DNA from: Saccharina japonica
Lineage: Eukaryota; Sar; Phaeophyceae; Laminariales; Laminariaceae
Direction of reading: 5' to 3'
DNA length: 64,000 nucleotides
Assembly: GCA_008828725.1 (NCBI GenBank)
Contig: MEHQ01004345.1
Coordinates: 62,001 to 126,000 of the forward strand
The position numbers were made by a program, and so were the translations under genes. The notes beneath the pieces were generated by a model, which had not been told where the DNA came from, did not search any database, and saw only the letters and a program-made list of their open reading frames with translations. Below, in pieces: positions 26,001-34,702 of this stretch (position 1 is its first letter; every line of letters begins with the position of its first letter).

Positions 26001-27716
26001 GGTCGAGGCTATCACGCCGCCTGTTTAGGCAATGTTTACACTTCCGAGGTCGAGGTTGAAAACATGTCGCCCAGGACTCTTCCTGTGTTCCGTGTAAAAC
26101 ATCAAGGAAGGTGTTCCTGTGGGGGAGAGATAGGGATCGATGCTACAGGCGGCATAATTGGCCTCAGACGTGTGCCTCAGATATCAAAGAGATGTGTACC
26201 AAAATGCATAAATAAGTTTCCTGCTGTATGCGAGTACTCGTATATATATTCGAGATAAGTACTCATTGCAGTACTAGAACAACGACAAGGAGCCAAATGT
26301 CTAGCCTACAGCGACAAGGCCGTGCCCCATATAGAGGTCATGAAACTTGCTGTCGCTCTGTCACACTGTAGTGAGTGCACCGAAGTGTCGTTTTGGGGGG
26401 CGGGAGAATTTCGGATCGATGATGTTGATCATATTGCCGACAGCCCCTCACAACTGCTTCCACGATTCAGGGGAGGCTAGTTCTTGGCGATATCATGGGG
26501 GTTATGCTTTGGAGAACTTTATAGATTCGACTTGATATATAGACCCACGGGTACCGGTCCTCGTCTAGCTACTGAAGGTCGACCTCGAGAAGCCACCCGG
26601 CGAAAGAAAATGACTCCCTTAGGGTTAGGCCCTCGACGTTCTGATTCCGGCTTAGCGTCTCCGTCAATCCCTATCCTCCACACAAGCTGCCCGTGACATC
26701 TCCCGTACGTCTCTTACACACCTGGTACCTATTGCCACCTTTGTTGTTGTTGTTGGTGTTCAGGTCCTCCACGAAGTCGGAGCTATCTTCGGCTACGTAG
26801 GATACCAGCTCGAAGAACGGCGGGGCCACTCTGCTATAGCCGCGACACCATCCACTGTGACTGTCTTCACCAGGTCCAACCTCGACAGGTGAGTGCTTGG
26901 CCGTGTCGAGCGACGGTCTTGATGGTGATGCCGATGCAATATAATACTGTAGGATGGCGCATGCGTGTTGGGGCCTGCGTGGGACCGCGGTTGTGCTGTT
27001 CAGTCGCAGCCCCGGGGTACCAGACTGGCACATTGATCAATGACGACGGTACACACTCGGATCAGCGACGATAGAGGCAGGAGGTTTGGTCGAGAAACAA
27101 AGGGACTCCTCAATAAAGAGGGATGGAGATGAAGGCACGATATTCGTCGATGGTGTTGCCGCTTGCATGTAGGGCGGGGAATCTAACATGGGTGGAATAA
27201 ACCCTCCGCAATCCCCTGAAGAGTACCGATATCTAGTGCCGCGTTGTTCGGGGGGTGGTGGAGTGTTCCAAGTCAGTGTTCGCTCGATCGTTGCTAGGTC
27301 ACAATATTTTGCGAAGGAGGGGGTCATATTCGGGACAAAGCAGCTCAGGCTATTCCTAGCCCATCACGTTCGAGTTCATGCGGAGACGGGAGGGGAGGGG
27401 GTGAGGGGGGACCAAAGCGATGGAGCTAAGACATTTGTCGATTAAGGGACAGGCGTAAGGCTTGATATGCTGAATGGATGGGTGTATGGCGGGGCGTAAT
27501 TAGCTCCGGCCATTTGGTCAAGAAAAGTCCGATACGAACAGCCGGGGCCTACGGGGTGCAGGGACGCTACTGCAGTAACCCACTTGACGCCCCCCCCTCC
27601 CCCCTCCATTGTGCTTGCGCTTCAGGATGCTGGAGGAAAACCCGCGGCTGGTGTGCCTCGTCGAGAGGAGCGTCATGAAGCACCTTGCGCTTGAGCTCAG
27701 CAGCCTGCCCGCCTAG
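6661..27716 (+). CDS. SulP anion transporter with STAS and cNMP-binding-like domains (21 exons, 5' partial)
   Basis: Twenty-one exons join in a continuous frame to about 876 residues ending in TAG at 27714-27716. The order is SulP membrane core (exons 6661 to 14324), STAS domain (14942 to 19060), then a cyclic-nucleotide-binding fold (19979 to 27716). Diagnostic stretches include FAIGQVQ/DAGLIFLS, GYLAFIGLFCLEAGLAL, FVVAFSSSLDVAAIE, GWSNIISGLTGGFTGSYIFS and, in the STAS, FIILDCSKVTN/IDASAAR. SulP-STAS proteins carry sulfate, other anions or, in fungal relatives with this layout, amino acids across plasma or vacuolar membranes; the substrate cannot be read here. About 100 N-terminal residues, including the first helices, are missing: no matching exon was seen upstream of 6661. 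Exons are 13-337 nt and introns 276-3338 nt. All splice phases agree. The gene converges on the minus-strand Pmp-like gene. Family assignment is near certain; single exon edges less so. Confidence 0.9.
7468..7531 (+). CDS. SulP exon: MIHQMVFSLFSTLHFAIGQVQ region
   Basis: The acceptor follows a strong pyrimidine tract (ctgccctcacag) and the donor is GTAAGC. It encodes a membrane segment ending in IGQVQ, typical of algal and fungal SulP proteins, and continues in phase 0 into DAGLIFLS. Confidence 0.85.
8047..8088 (+). repeat. (CTG)14 microsatellite
   Basis: Fourteen perfect CTG units in a SulP intron. They create a poly-Leu frame that is not a gene. Confidence 0.95.
8333..8530 (+). CDS. SulP exon: DAGLIFLS to LPMPV
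   Basis: 66 codons in phase 0, running from DAGLIFLSRM through GTASLGVALVVLGKLKLARF to GYLPMPV. The acceptor is gcgcgcag and the donor GTGAGC. Joined to the next exon it gives PMPV-VGGYLAF, a signature of the SulP core. Confidence 0.9.
9637..9721 (+). CDS. SulP exon: VGGYLAFIGLFCLEAGLALSTGQDIQGF
   Basis: Begins after ttgtgaag and ends in phase 1 before a GTACGT donor. The helix GYLAFIGLFCLEAGLAL and the polar GQDIQG turn match the SulP family. The following long exon (10327) needs two bases, so a small exon must lie between them. Confidence 0.85.
10044..10056 (+). CDS. Candidate 13-nt SulP microexon
   Basis: Between the phase-1 end at 9721 and the start of the exon at 10327, the frame needs a piece of 3n+4 nt. 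The 13 bases after the acceptor ctaaaacag fit exactly. They give GF-TLTQK-ALSLYAPS, close in length and character to the corresponding loop of bacterial SulP proteins. The donor GTGATT is weak, so this is an inference that a transcript would settle. Confidence 0.45.
10327..10480 (+). CDS. SulP exon: YAPSVACGVLWIWVSRKY to SGESLQ
   Basis: Two hydrophobic segments flank VSRKYQHFAVLPLAML. The acceptor is acgacatag and the donor GTAAGA, ending in phase 0. The start is fixed by an in-frame stop just upstream and by this being the only AG between. Confidence 0.85.
11144..11327 (+). CDS. SulP exon: LSWSFSLF to SSSLDVAAIEI
   Basis: Encodes the conserved W-S-F and VVAFSSSLDVAAIE stretches, ending in phase 1 at a GTGAGC donor. 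Its last base G is completed by AG of the next exon to give Glu. The acceptor (gttgacgaag) lacks a strong pyrimidine tract, so the first few residues are less sure. Confidence 0.85.
11890..11980 (+). CDS. SulP exon: MGEPLDTNKEL to SGLTGGFTG
   Basis: Carries the highly conserved ELKTVGWSNIISGLTGGFTG motif. The acceptor is cgacgcag and the donor GTACGA. It ends in phase 2 (AG) and is completed by C of the next exon to Ser (GSYIFS). Confidence 0.9.
12536..12696 (+). CDS. SulP exon: YIFSQTLFSRRTG to LFAATLVFI
   Basis: YIFSQTLFSRRTGCNTRLLG is a family hallmark and is followed by two hydrophobic helices. The acceptor is gtcggtacag and the donor GTGAGG, with a phase-1 end. Confidence 0.9.
13273..13352 (+). 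CDS. SulP exon: VHLLVEWLWEIREKLLPHEYLVLLAT
   Basis: Matches the [IV]-x-LLVEWLWE segment near the end of the SulP core. The acceptor is gtcccaccag and the donor GTGAGA, ending in phase 0. Confidence 0.88.
14227..14324 (+). CDS. SulP exon: last membrane helices
   Basis: Encodes FIAIQVVGLNKGLVFGVGCS and then IVFLVLNYASER, the last hydrophobic segments before the cytoplasmic domain. The acceptor is gcgccgcag and the donor GTGAAG, with a phase-2 end. Confidence 0.88.
14942..15089 (+). CDS. SulP/STAS exon: linker and STAS strand ILCVELKGELFFGSS
   Basis: Links the membrane core to the STAS domain. HRDKILCVELKGELFFGSSQ is the start of the STAS fold. The donor GTAAGA is clear. The acceptor could be at 14942 or 12 nt later (14954); both keep the frame. 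Confidence 0.85.
16083..16258 (+). CDS. STAS insertion exon with Ser/Gly-rich linker
   Basis: Starts after cacccttcag and ends at a strong GTGAGT donor in phase 2. It encodes VTSMLGLTVG, then a Thr/Ser/Gly-rich stretch, then VKEVERWCASVINVLGRR. It is part of the variable insertion between the first STAS helix and the third strand. Confidence 0.7.
16890..17226 (+). CDS. STAS exon: disordered insertion then PSFIILDCSKVTN
   Basis: An excellent acceptor (long pyrimidine tract, then ccaacag) and a GTGAGC donor. About 95 residues are low-complexity and charged, followed by the STAS strand FIILDCSKVTN. With the previous exon this makes an insertion of roughly 150 residues, like the variable intervening sequence of eukaryotic SulP STAS domains. 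Over most of it the minus strand is also open, a composition effect. Confidence 0.85.
17503..17615 (+). CDS. STAS exon: IDASAARTC to TDEMETLLR
   Basis: Carries the conserved D-A-S-A loop and helix of STAS, then GVCVAYAGLTDEMETLL, the next strand and helix. The acceptor is tctttgacaag and the donor GTAGGT, ending in phase 2. Confidence 0.9.
17856..17996 (+). repeat. Pyrimidine-rich CCTT tract
   Basis: About 140 bases of ccttcctt/ccctcctt on the plus strand in a SulP intron, a simple-sequence tract. Confidence 0.8.
18893..19060 (+). CDS. STAS end and linker exon
   Basis: Reads HTAIEHDNVAVFPTFFTAMD and then WCETQLI, the usual end of a SulP STAS domain, followed by a polar linker. The acceptor is gcgattgcag and the donor GTACTT, ending in phase 2. 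Confidence 0.88.
19979..20074 (+). CDS. Helical lead-in to cNMP-binding domain
   Basis: The acceptor lies after a long pyrimidine/G tract (ttgtctgtcag). Phases match both neighbours. It encodes VSIKSLLRQILELPEATVVL, the short helices that precede a cyclic-nucleotide-binding barrel. Confidence 0.8.
20431..20760 (-). mobile_element. tRNA-derived SINE, copy B, with A-tail
   Basis: On the minus strand the head carries tagactagtggtcagc (A-box-like) and gagttcaaatccc (B-box-like). The body matches copy A and ends in aaatgggatggaaaaaaaa, a short A-tail as left by retroposition. The T-arm does not pair, so it is not a functional tRNA. It sits in an intron of the SulP gene, antisense to it. Confidence 0.75.
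21120..21210 (+). CDS. cNMP-binding-domain exon: GDIIFSPGDDGDRFYIITDGQ
   Basis: The barrel motif G-D-I-I-F-x-x-G-D-x-G-D-x-F-Y-I-I-x-x-G is textbook for this fold. The acceptor is ttccgaacag and the donor GTACGA, ending in phase 0. Confidence 0.92.
22020..22560. repeat. A-rich degenerate tandem stretch
   Basis: Strongly A-rich plus strand with recurring aaaaacctcaaat, aagaacttgaaatgtgagca and gaaataaaaaa. The 45-55-bp unit aagaacttgaaatgtgagcaa... is adjacent in two copies near 22337 and 22374. Lies in the 3.3-kb SulP intron. Confidence 0.65.
24260..24293 (+). repeat. Short tandem repeat (ggtaaaga)n
   Basis: Four consecutive ggtaaaga-like units in a SulP intron. Confidence 0.8.
24549..24650 (+). 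CDS. cNMP-binding-domain exon: VLVEQSPDG to SVARAGGQ
   Basis: 34 codons in phase 0 after gcttgcttgacag, with a GTGAGA donor. Joined to the previous exon it gives ITDGQ-VLVEQ, the normal continuation of the barrel. It is reached across a 3.3-kb intron. Confidence 0.82.
26764..26888 (+). CDS. cNMP-binding-domain exon: phosphate-cassette region
   Basis: Encodes GAIFGYVGYQLEERRGHSAI and then AATPSTVTVFTRSNLDR. It aligns with the phosphate-binding cassette (F-G-E-x-A-L...R-x-A-T-x-x-A), but the ribose-binding Glu is Tyr. The acceptor is ttggtgttcag and the donor GTGAGT, ending in phase 2. Confidence 0.88.
27626..27716 (+). CDS. Terminal exon with stop codon
   Basis: The acceptor is gcttgcgcttcag. 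It encodes MLEENPRLVCLVERSVMKHL and then ALELSSLPA followed by TAG. This is the C-terminal helix pair that closes a cNMP-binding domain. Confidence 0.88.
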
Positions 27717-28345
27717 CGTTACCAGGAGTTGGAAGTGAAGTCTTGCACAAAGATATATTCGGTGGCAGAGGAAGGCAGGGTCTCCATTGTCGCAGCAGTA
27801 TGGCCCACCGCATACAATGTCTTGCCGTGCCTGGGCGGGGGGTCAGACGAGGCTGGCGTAGACCCATCTCGAACTCGGTGGCTGCATGGGTCTAGCAGAG
27901 GATTATAGTTGCTTGTCCTTTGCATTTTCACTTCGTCGTGCATGATGCAGTTTCAAAAATGTGGCGGGGATGTTCTCGCCAGGGTTGCCAGGGCTTAGTG
28001 ACCGCGCGTGTTACCCTCCTATTTCAAGGTTGTGGTCGTGGTAGGAAACAACATCTTCACCCGGAGAAGTTGTCGATGCTTTCCCGCCTGAGGGTCAACT
28101 CGAATACCACGAGAAGATGAGCCAAGTCGGTAGGTGGTGAGTTGTTACCGTTATTGCGGCGGGTTATCTGTCTTTTTCAATAGTGTGAGCCTGTAATGGG
28201 GAGATGATGGTTGCCATATACGGTGGTATCTCCGGCCCAGCACCCTGGTGTGAGGTTTTGACGTCTAATTCGATCAACGCACGACGGCGTGGGCGCGTAC
28301 GCGAGATAATTGGCTACTAAATATTTGCCATGCTGTCTCCTACTA

Positions 28346-29193
28346 TAGGCGCCATCCGTGGTAAGGCGGACTTTTTTTTTGGGGGGGGGATGGTGACGAA
28401 CCATCCCCGGTTAAGATCTGAAAAAAATATGACACCCTAATTGGGGTATGAGTTGGACGTATTCGAAGTTCAATTTTTTTAAAGCCATGTTCATTGCCGG
28501 GTTTCTACCGGTTTTACCTATATCCTTAAGGAAATTCAGCAAAACGCATGGGGCGGGGATGGCCCGAAAAAATCCCCGGTTTTGAAAAAGCGTCAGACCG
28601 AGCTGAACGTTTCAGGGTATGGTAATGTTGGGGCGGGGATCACGAATCCGTCAATATTTTTTCCAAACTCGATCATGCGACCGAGTTACAGCTATATGTA
28701 AACACGCCAAAACCGGGGATGTCCCATAAAAACCCCTCCCCCTTAAACCGCCAACAACGTGCCGCGAAGGGCTTGCGTTTATCAGGGGTGGGTATATTTG
28801 GGTTGGGGATCACGAATCCGACGTTATAATGTCTCAATTAGGTATCTCCGTTGACTAATAGCCATGCCAAAATGGGCCTTTCCGTAAGCATTTAGATGTT
28901 TTCAGTTTTTTTCAAACTTCTCTCCCCTACTGAGATTTTGTCTCCCCAACTTTCTGAGTAGCTCTACCCCCCCTAAGTCGGCCAAGCGGAATCGATTGGC
29001 GAGGTGGGCAAAAAAAAAAAAGCTCGGGAATGCGGTAGAAAAAAAAGTTCGAGGCCATCCGAACCTTTTTTTTTTTGCCCACTTTTTTAAATGTCGTTTT
29101 TGGGGTTCTCTAGGCGGACCAAAAAACCGGTTTTTGATTTCTTGTTTTTTTTAGCTGGGGAGGGCCAGTCCGCCTTACCGCGGATGGCGCCTA
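28346..29193. mobile_element. 848-bp non-autonomous TIR element with TA duplication
   Basis: Termini taggcgccatccg...aaggcggact match over 27 bp with one mismatch, flanked by TA at 28344-28345 and 29194-29195. The interior holds diverged sub-repeats around ggggatcacgaatccg (28638 and 28806) and cggggatg, and poly-A/T runs near the right end. No transposase frame. Confidence 0.75.
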
Positions 29194-31157
29194 TAGTCCG
29201 ACGACATCCTGCGTAAGCACCGTCTTCGTACGGAAAAATAATGATGTGATTTTAGTTCCAAAACCACGCATTCGGTTTTCGAGTCCAGTGTTGCGGGTTA
29301 TGCGCTAGGCCGCCATAACGTGAGGCACACTGCTACTGCCATACCCCACACACGATCCCCACGAAGGCCAACAAATCAAATTAGTTCGACCTGTTGCCCC
29401 GCACCTTCTCCTGCCGGGCTTTGCAACGCTCACACCTCAAACGCAGTCTAAACACCACAGAACGTTTCTTATTATCAGTGCTGGTGATCCCACAGGTGGG
29501 TGGAGATCGACCACGCACGTCACGAAAGCTCGGGAAATTTACCGACCTGAGCGCTGGGCTGTTAATTGCAGGAGCATTTGCACCGCCAGTTGTGCCCTCC
29601 CCCCGACGCCGATTGCGCGTAATGCGTACTGTGCTGAATATCTGCCGCCTCGTCCCATCATGATTGATCCCAACGCTGCTACGACTTCCGTCCGCGTGTA
29701 TGGGCTCTTATGCTATCGCCTTAAAGCCTCTTGTCACGCTTGGTAATTACCGTCGGGTTAAAGTTGCTGCTTGTTCTTACTGCTGCACAACGGAGTGCCT
29801 TTGTGCTTCACAAAACCCAAACAACAAAATATAAACTGACAGCAGGGCCCACACTCTACGTATCGACTGTGCTTCTGCCTCATGTTGCGAACCATACCGC
29901 TCTCCAATGTCGGTATCGGTTCATCACTTTGTCTGTCGCGGCTGCTTCGGCTGCAGCTCCGTTCGGAGTGGCATGATACACCACCGCGACCAAACAATTT
30001 TGAAGCAATTATCTAGGTTACTCTCTCGACCAATAGCTGTAATCTACCAAGAACAGCTTCCCCCATGTATACACCCGACCACCAGCATCGATCGGCACAC
30101 AAGAAGACGTTCAGTAGGCCAAGTTGTTGCGTTGGTCTAACTCGAGTGCTCAGCAATACTTGACTTTGTGGAACGCTGTCACACAAGAGTTTGCCTGGTA
30201 TTTTGCGGAAAAAGTGCAGTTGCTGAAATTTCACGTCACAGTTCAAACATTCGCTTCTTGAACGACCACGGACGAGGACCTGCATGCATTACTTGTTGCA
30301 CTGGACCATCGCGGACACCGACTCGTGAACAGTGCCCACAGCGTTAGTGCTAAGGCCTCTTCAGGTGACGACCTTTAGACGGCTATTACCATATTGGTCT
30401 TAATATGTACTTTGGATTTATGCTTGTCCGGTGCGGGGGCCACGGTCGGCGGCAAAACCCGATCGGTCTTCTTGGTGTCCTTTCCCACCGTGTCGTCGTT
30501 AAGGTGCCCCAATAAGACATTCGAAGAAACCAAGTATATACTATCTTATTTTATGTCCACCTTTACTGTTTATAAGCCCCCCCTGTTGAGTATGTTCGGG
30601 GTACAGCTGTAAGCTGGGATTATTGCGCACACATGTGAGGTGGCATGCGTGGAATCTGCATATGGCAGAAGGTATGTTTGTTCGGGTTGGATGTATTGGT
30701 CCAGGATGTAACTATCCTTGTGACTGATGCCCGACGTCCGAGGGAACCTCACATCCCCTCCTCGATATAACCCAACGCGAGAATCCCTCCAACCTTCACC
30801 AGGAGTGCTGTTTGCCTCACTTAACTGCGTAAGACCTATCACGCCACACAGTCTCGATCACGCTAGCGCGCTAGCGTGCCATCCAGACTCTGAAGGCTAG
30901 GAGCATCGACCAGCACGAGCCCCATCTGTCAAAGACGCCGGAAACTTATGTAAGATAACTACTTACTGTAGGCAGAGCTATAAGCTCGCCCAGACCTTGC
31001 GGAGCGAAAGTGGGGAGAAAAGGAGGAACATGGGGCGAATGCACAAGCTCTGTTCGACAGCGGCCAAGGTGGAGTGCGATCTGGTGACGACGGCGGCAAC
31101 GGCTAGGGGCGGCAGCGAAGGAGGTGAAAAGGGAACCGAGGATCTGGCCAGAGACAA

Positions 31158-31245
31158 CAGCAGCAGCAGCAGCAGCCGAATAAGCAGCAGCACCTGCAGC
31201 ATCAGTACCTGCAGCAGCAGCACTACCTGCAGCAGAGTATTTACC
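31158..31245. repeat. Imperfect AGC/CAG repeat
   Basis: Interrupted cag/agc units in intergenic sequence, giving Ser-rich or Leu-rich open frames on both strands without other coding signs. Confidence 0.8.
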
Positions 31246-33679
31246 GCAGAATGGAACGGCCCGGAGTGGTGGTAGCCAACAGCAGTACCAGCCCGCATGG
31301 CGCGATCCTGGCTGTTTTACCCATGGTTGAGGTCAAACGGCACTACACCTGCTAATGGCACATTTTGTGTCTCCGGACAACTGTGAGCATGTCTTTGTTG
31401 GTCACTTACTGTAGGTGTAACGACCTCTGATATAAAGTTTTGGACGTGCGATAGCCGAGCGATCAATCACATGACAGCAGATGCTACAAACCAGTTCAAT
31501 CGCAAGGCGCCCTAAAAGCGACAGGAGTAGGTCGCGATTGGCGATGGTACAGTGAAAAAGGTTATTTTCGTAGCGACGTTGAACTCTGATACAGCGGTAG
31601 GTGTACGGTTACCGCGAGTTCATGTAGTGGTCGGTCGTGCCATACAGTAGTAGTTATTGGCATATTTTCAAGCTTTTCGCGCCAACTCGTGAGCTCACGA
31701 GTCTTGGGGAGTGAGGAGAAGAAGTGGCCTCTCCGGGACACCAAATATCAAATATTCAGATCGTTCCATTATGGTATTGGATCCTCCGGTGCGATCACCA
31801 ATTTGCGAAGGAACTTACAATGCCTTCATGTCAACAATATTTCCCCCAGCGGACAGTACCTTCTCTTCTTGTCAAGAAACTATTCCCCGCTGGAAATCGT
31901 CATACTTTCCCGACCAGAAAATAGGTTCCACCATCTTGTCCCGCCACGTCCCGGCAAGAAAGTGGACCTCAAACCTACGACGCGATGTCATCCCGCCCTG
32001 AAAGTCGTTCACGGTAAACAGCGCAAACGTCTGTCCCGTTCCGTCGCTTGTGTTTTTCTTACAAGGGAAAACCTTGGACAAAAATATGATAGCGGGTTCG
32101 CGTGCTAAACCTCGCAAGCAAAAGCTCCCTTGGCAAATTCCCATTAACAGCATGGTCGACGTTCGGTGGTGGCTTGGCCCTGGACAGAAATAACGCAAAC
32201 TACAGCAAAAGGCTGTTCACCACTACACAATGCCACCCGTCGTCGTCGTGCCCCGGGGTATCAATATACCTACGTACATGGGTCGTTTCAGATAGAAAAA
32301 TGTAAACCCCGACAATCGTTGCAAAGGGGAGAGCTGCGTGTGTTCAGCTTACGTGTACATATCTTACAGCAGGGGCAAATCTCTAAAGTAGCACCCTCCG
32401 ACATTTTGTTGTTCGGATTCTGAATAGGTGAAAAGCTATAGGCCTCCTGCGCAAGACGGGAACACAACACAAATTCAGACGAATTCAAGCGATAGCGTAT
32501 CAACTAACGAAGTGGTAGGGGGCAAACCAGCAACCCCATAAACGAAGAAGATTCGCCTATTTCCGTGGCCTGCCTCTATGATCCCGTAACAAACACATGA
32601 AGTGAAATATATAAATCTACACAATACGGCTGCGGTTATTTCTGAACGGACGATCCCCTCAAATGGCCTGCTCCCGCACCAACTCTCCCGTGTTTGTGGT
32701 GCGATGGCTGAAACCCGTCAAAACGATAGGATGGAGTTACCGCGGGGCTGGCTCCCGTACAGTACCGTGGCAGCACAGGTAGCGAGTGATTATCGTCCAA
32801 CCCGTACCGTGGTGCCGTCTCCCGTACGAAATGTCCCAAACCTCCTAGCCTTAACCCAACGGCAAAGCAGTGCCAGCCTCAAAACGCGTAAGGGAGGAAT
32901 GCCTTGATCTGGTTGGGTCAAAACTATTACCCCTACCGTGTAATGGTTCGAATCAAGCTTGGTTATACATACCACTCTCGTTGGACCCAGAAGATGCCAA
33001 AATATCTTAGACTCGAGCGGAGGACGAAGTACTGGAGGTCATAGTCACGATCCTCCATTGCATTGGATATTTCACGGTATATCGTTTTCCCCATTGAATC
33101 ACGCACATGCTCATCCCCACACGACTGGAGGCTGGGCTAGGTGCAGATGACGCATACTTGCCGTCCCCCTTGAAACTACCGCGCATCCGTTATATCTAGT
33201 CGATGTGATCTACTTCTACACAACAAGCCGGTATCGCCGCCAGTATGACATGTCCACCCGTACCGGGCAAGTATGCAAGTATGTCTACCGCCTACTGAAA
33301 CGCCAACGTAATCTACCATTTTGGGGGGATCACTCTCGTACTATCCAACGATCTATAAAACCTTTTGAAAATAACTCGACCTTGCCCTCGGCTACGTTGC
33401 CAACTAGCGTGTGTTATACCACGAGGATCGTTCACATAAACAGCATATATCAACGCTCTATATGTATTCCACTGCCTCCAGACGCATGCTACCATAGAGG
33501 TGCACCAAAATGTGTTTCTCTCAGTTCCTCACTTGAGGGGCTCCATACCTCACCGAACAATTTCTTTTTGGAGATAAATAAAAGTGCTTCATGCCCGATT
33601 AGACCTATTCCATGACCCAAGTATTCTACGAAACATATTGCAACAGTAGGTTAAGGAGCCCGATCATTCAGAAGCCATG

Positions 33680-34702
33680 TCAGCCAACACGTTCCGCCTC
33701 TACCAAAGCACGCGCCTCCAGCTCGACACCAACCTCATCCTGCCTTGCGCGACTTTGTTGGGAGGGCTTTACTTGGGGCGTGCGTAGGCCTTTGACCATA
33801 AGGACAGTCTGCCCAGCAACGGTAAATATCATGAACACATGGGCCGCAATAAGCAGAATCGTCATGGCCGACGAACTCCGGCTTTCCTCTTCCGCAAGGT
33901 CAACTTTGAGCAGAAGAGCGACGTACATGCTTGCCAAAAGGATGCCGTTTCCCCAACGGTATAGCCACATGTCGCCATCCGACTTAAACGGGGAAATAGC
34001 CTCGGAGAGAAACATGAAAACCAACGCGCAAAAAAACACGGTCGCGACCTGTTCAGCAGTGTCCGGCAGAACAAACACCGACACTGCGGTAAGGACGATG
34101 CGGCGCCCGTACTCCACGATCTCGTAGTAGTAACATGAAGGCTTGTATGCGGCCCATATAGCCTGGTATGCCTTGAGGCCCGGCAATGCGTCCCTATCAG
34201 GTCTCTCGAGCTCCCGACGATGGCGCACCACCCAAGTCGCAAAGAAAGCAGGGATGCCGACCGGGTAGAGGAACACCATGACGCCAGCGTACAGTAACCA
34301 TGTTTGGTGTATTTCGGAATTGCAGACGATGCTGTAGTCAGCACGGAGGTAGGAATTGCCATCATCCAGCGAATCACAGACAAACGTCTGTAATACTGTG
34401 AATGAGACGGAAGAATATACCAAAAAGACGATAAACAAAATCACCGACACGTGCTTGTGCTTCACCATAGATACTGCTGTGTCGGAGCTCAGGTTCCTCC
34501 TTTTCGCAACCAAGAACGAGCCAGCACACGCAGAGATTATAACAATCGGTGCCACAGTAACAATCGCCAGCTTGTCGTAGAAGTTTGTGCTGAGGAAGCA
34601 GGAACTCGAGAGAACGTAGCTGATGTCAAAATTGACAAGTGAAATGCCTGAGAGAAACTCCTCATACTCGTCCGGGTACACCGATCCGGCGATCTCAGCG
34701 AA
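33680..34702 (-). CDS. Pmp-like gene terminal exon: polytopic membrane domain
   Basis: 341 codons starting FAEIAGSVYPDEYEEFL after the acceptor gcctctgtcag. It holds about six hydrophobic segments, among them LAIVTVAPIVIISACAGSFL, VSVILFIVFLVYSSVSFTVL and WLLYAGVMVFLYPVGIPAFF, with LRADYSIVCNS between the second and third. The cytoplasmic tail is Ser/Glu/Arg-rich. This is the membrane domain that ends many large stramenopile Pmp/EGF-type proteins. The resemblance to TRP-like channels is from memory and the transport role is unknown. It is the longest open frame in the window. Confidence 0.88.
   Translation of the reverse strand, partial: FAEIAGSVYPDEYEEFLSGISLVNFDISYVLSSSCFLSTNFYDKLAIVTVAPIVIISACAGSFLVAKRRNLSSDTAVSMVKHKHVSVILFIVFLVYSSVSFTVLQTFVCDSLDDGNSYLRADYSIVCNSEIHQTWLLYAGVMVFLYPVGIPAFFATWVVRHRRELERPDRDALPGLKAYQAIWAAYKPSCYYYEIVEYGRRIVLTAVSVFVLPDTAEQVATVFFCALVFMFLSEAISPFKSDGDMWLYRWGNGILLASMYVALLLKVDLAEEESRSSSAMTILLIAAHVFMIFTVAGQTVLMVKGLRTPQVKPSQQSRARQDEVGVELEARALVEAERVG

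Larger units (their letters stand above)
27717..33679. other. Convergent intergenic region
   Basis: Between the stop codons of the two convergent genes. Apart from the TIR element and the CAG tract, the only longer open frames overlap each other on opposite strands at 31689-32108 (plus, 139 codons) and 31872-32198 (minus, 108 codons). I recognise neither and see no splice or domain support. Confidence 0.5.

Noticed and set aside
30978..31298. Ser-rich and Leu-rich open frames on both strands
   Set aside because: Produced by the imperfect CAG/CTG repeat; no splice context or domain.
31872..32198. Transposase or nuclease fragment on the minus strand
   Set aside because: No catalytic motif could be identified and an equally long frame exists on the other strand.
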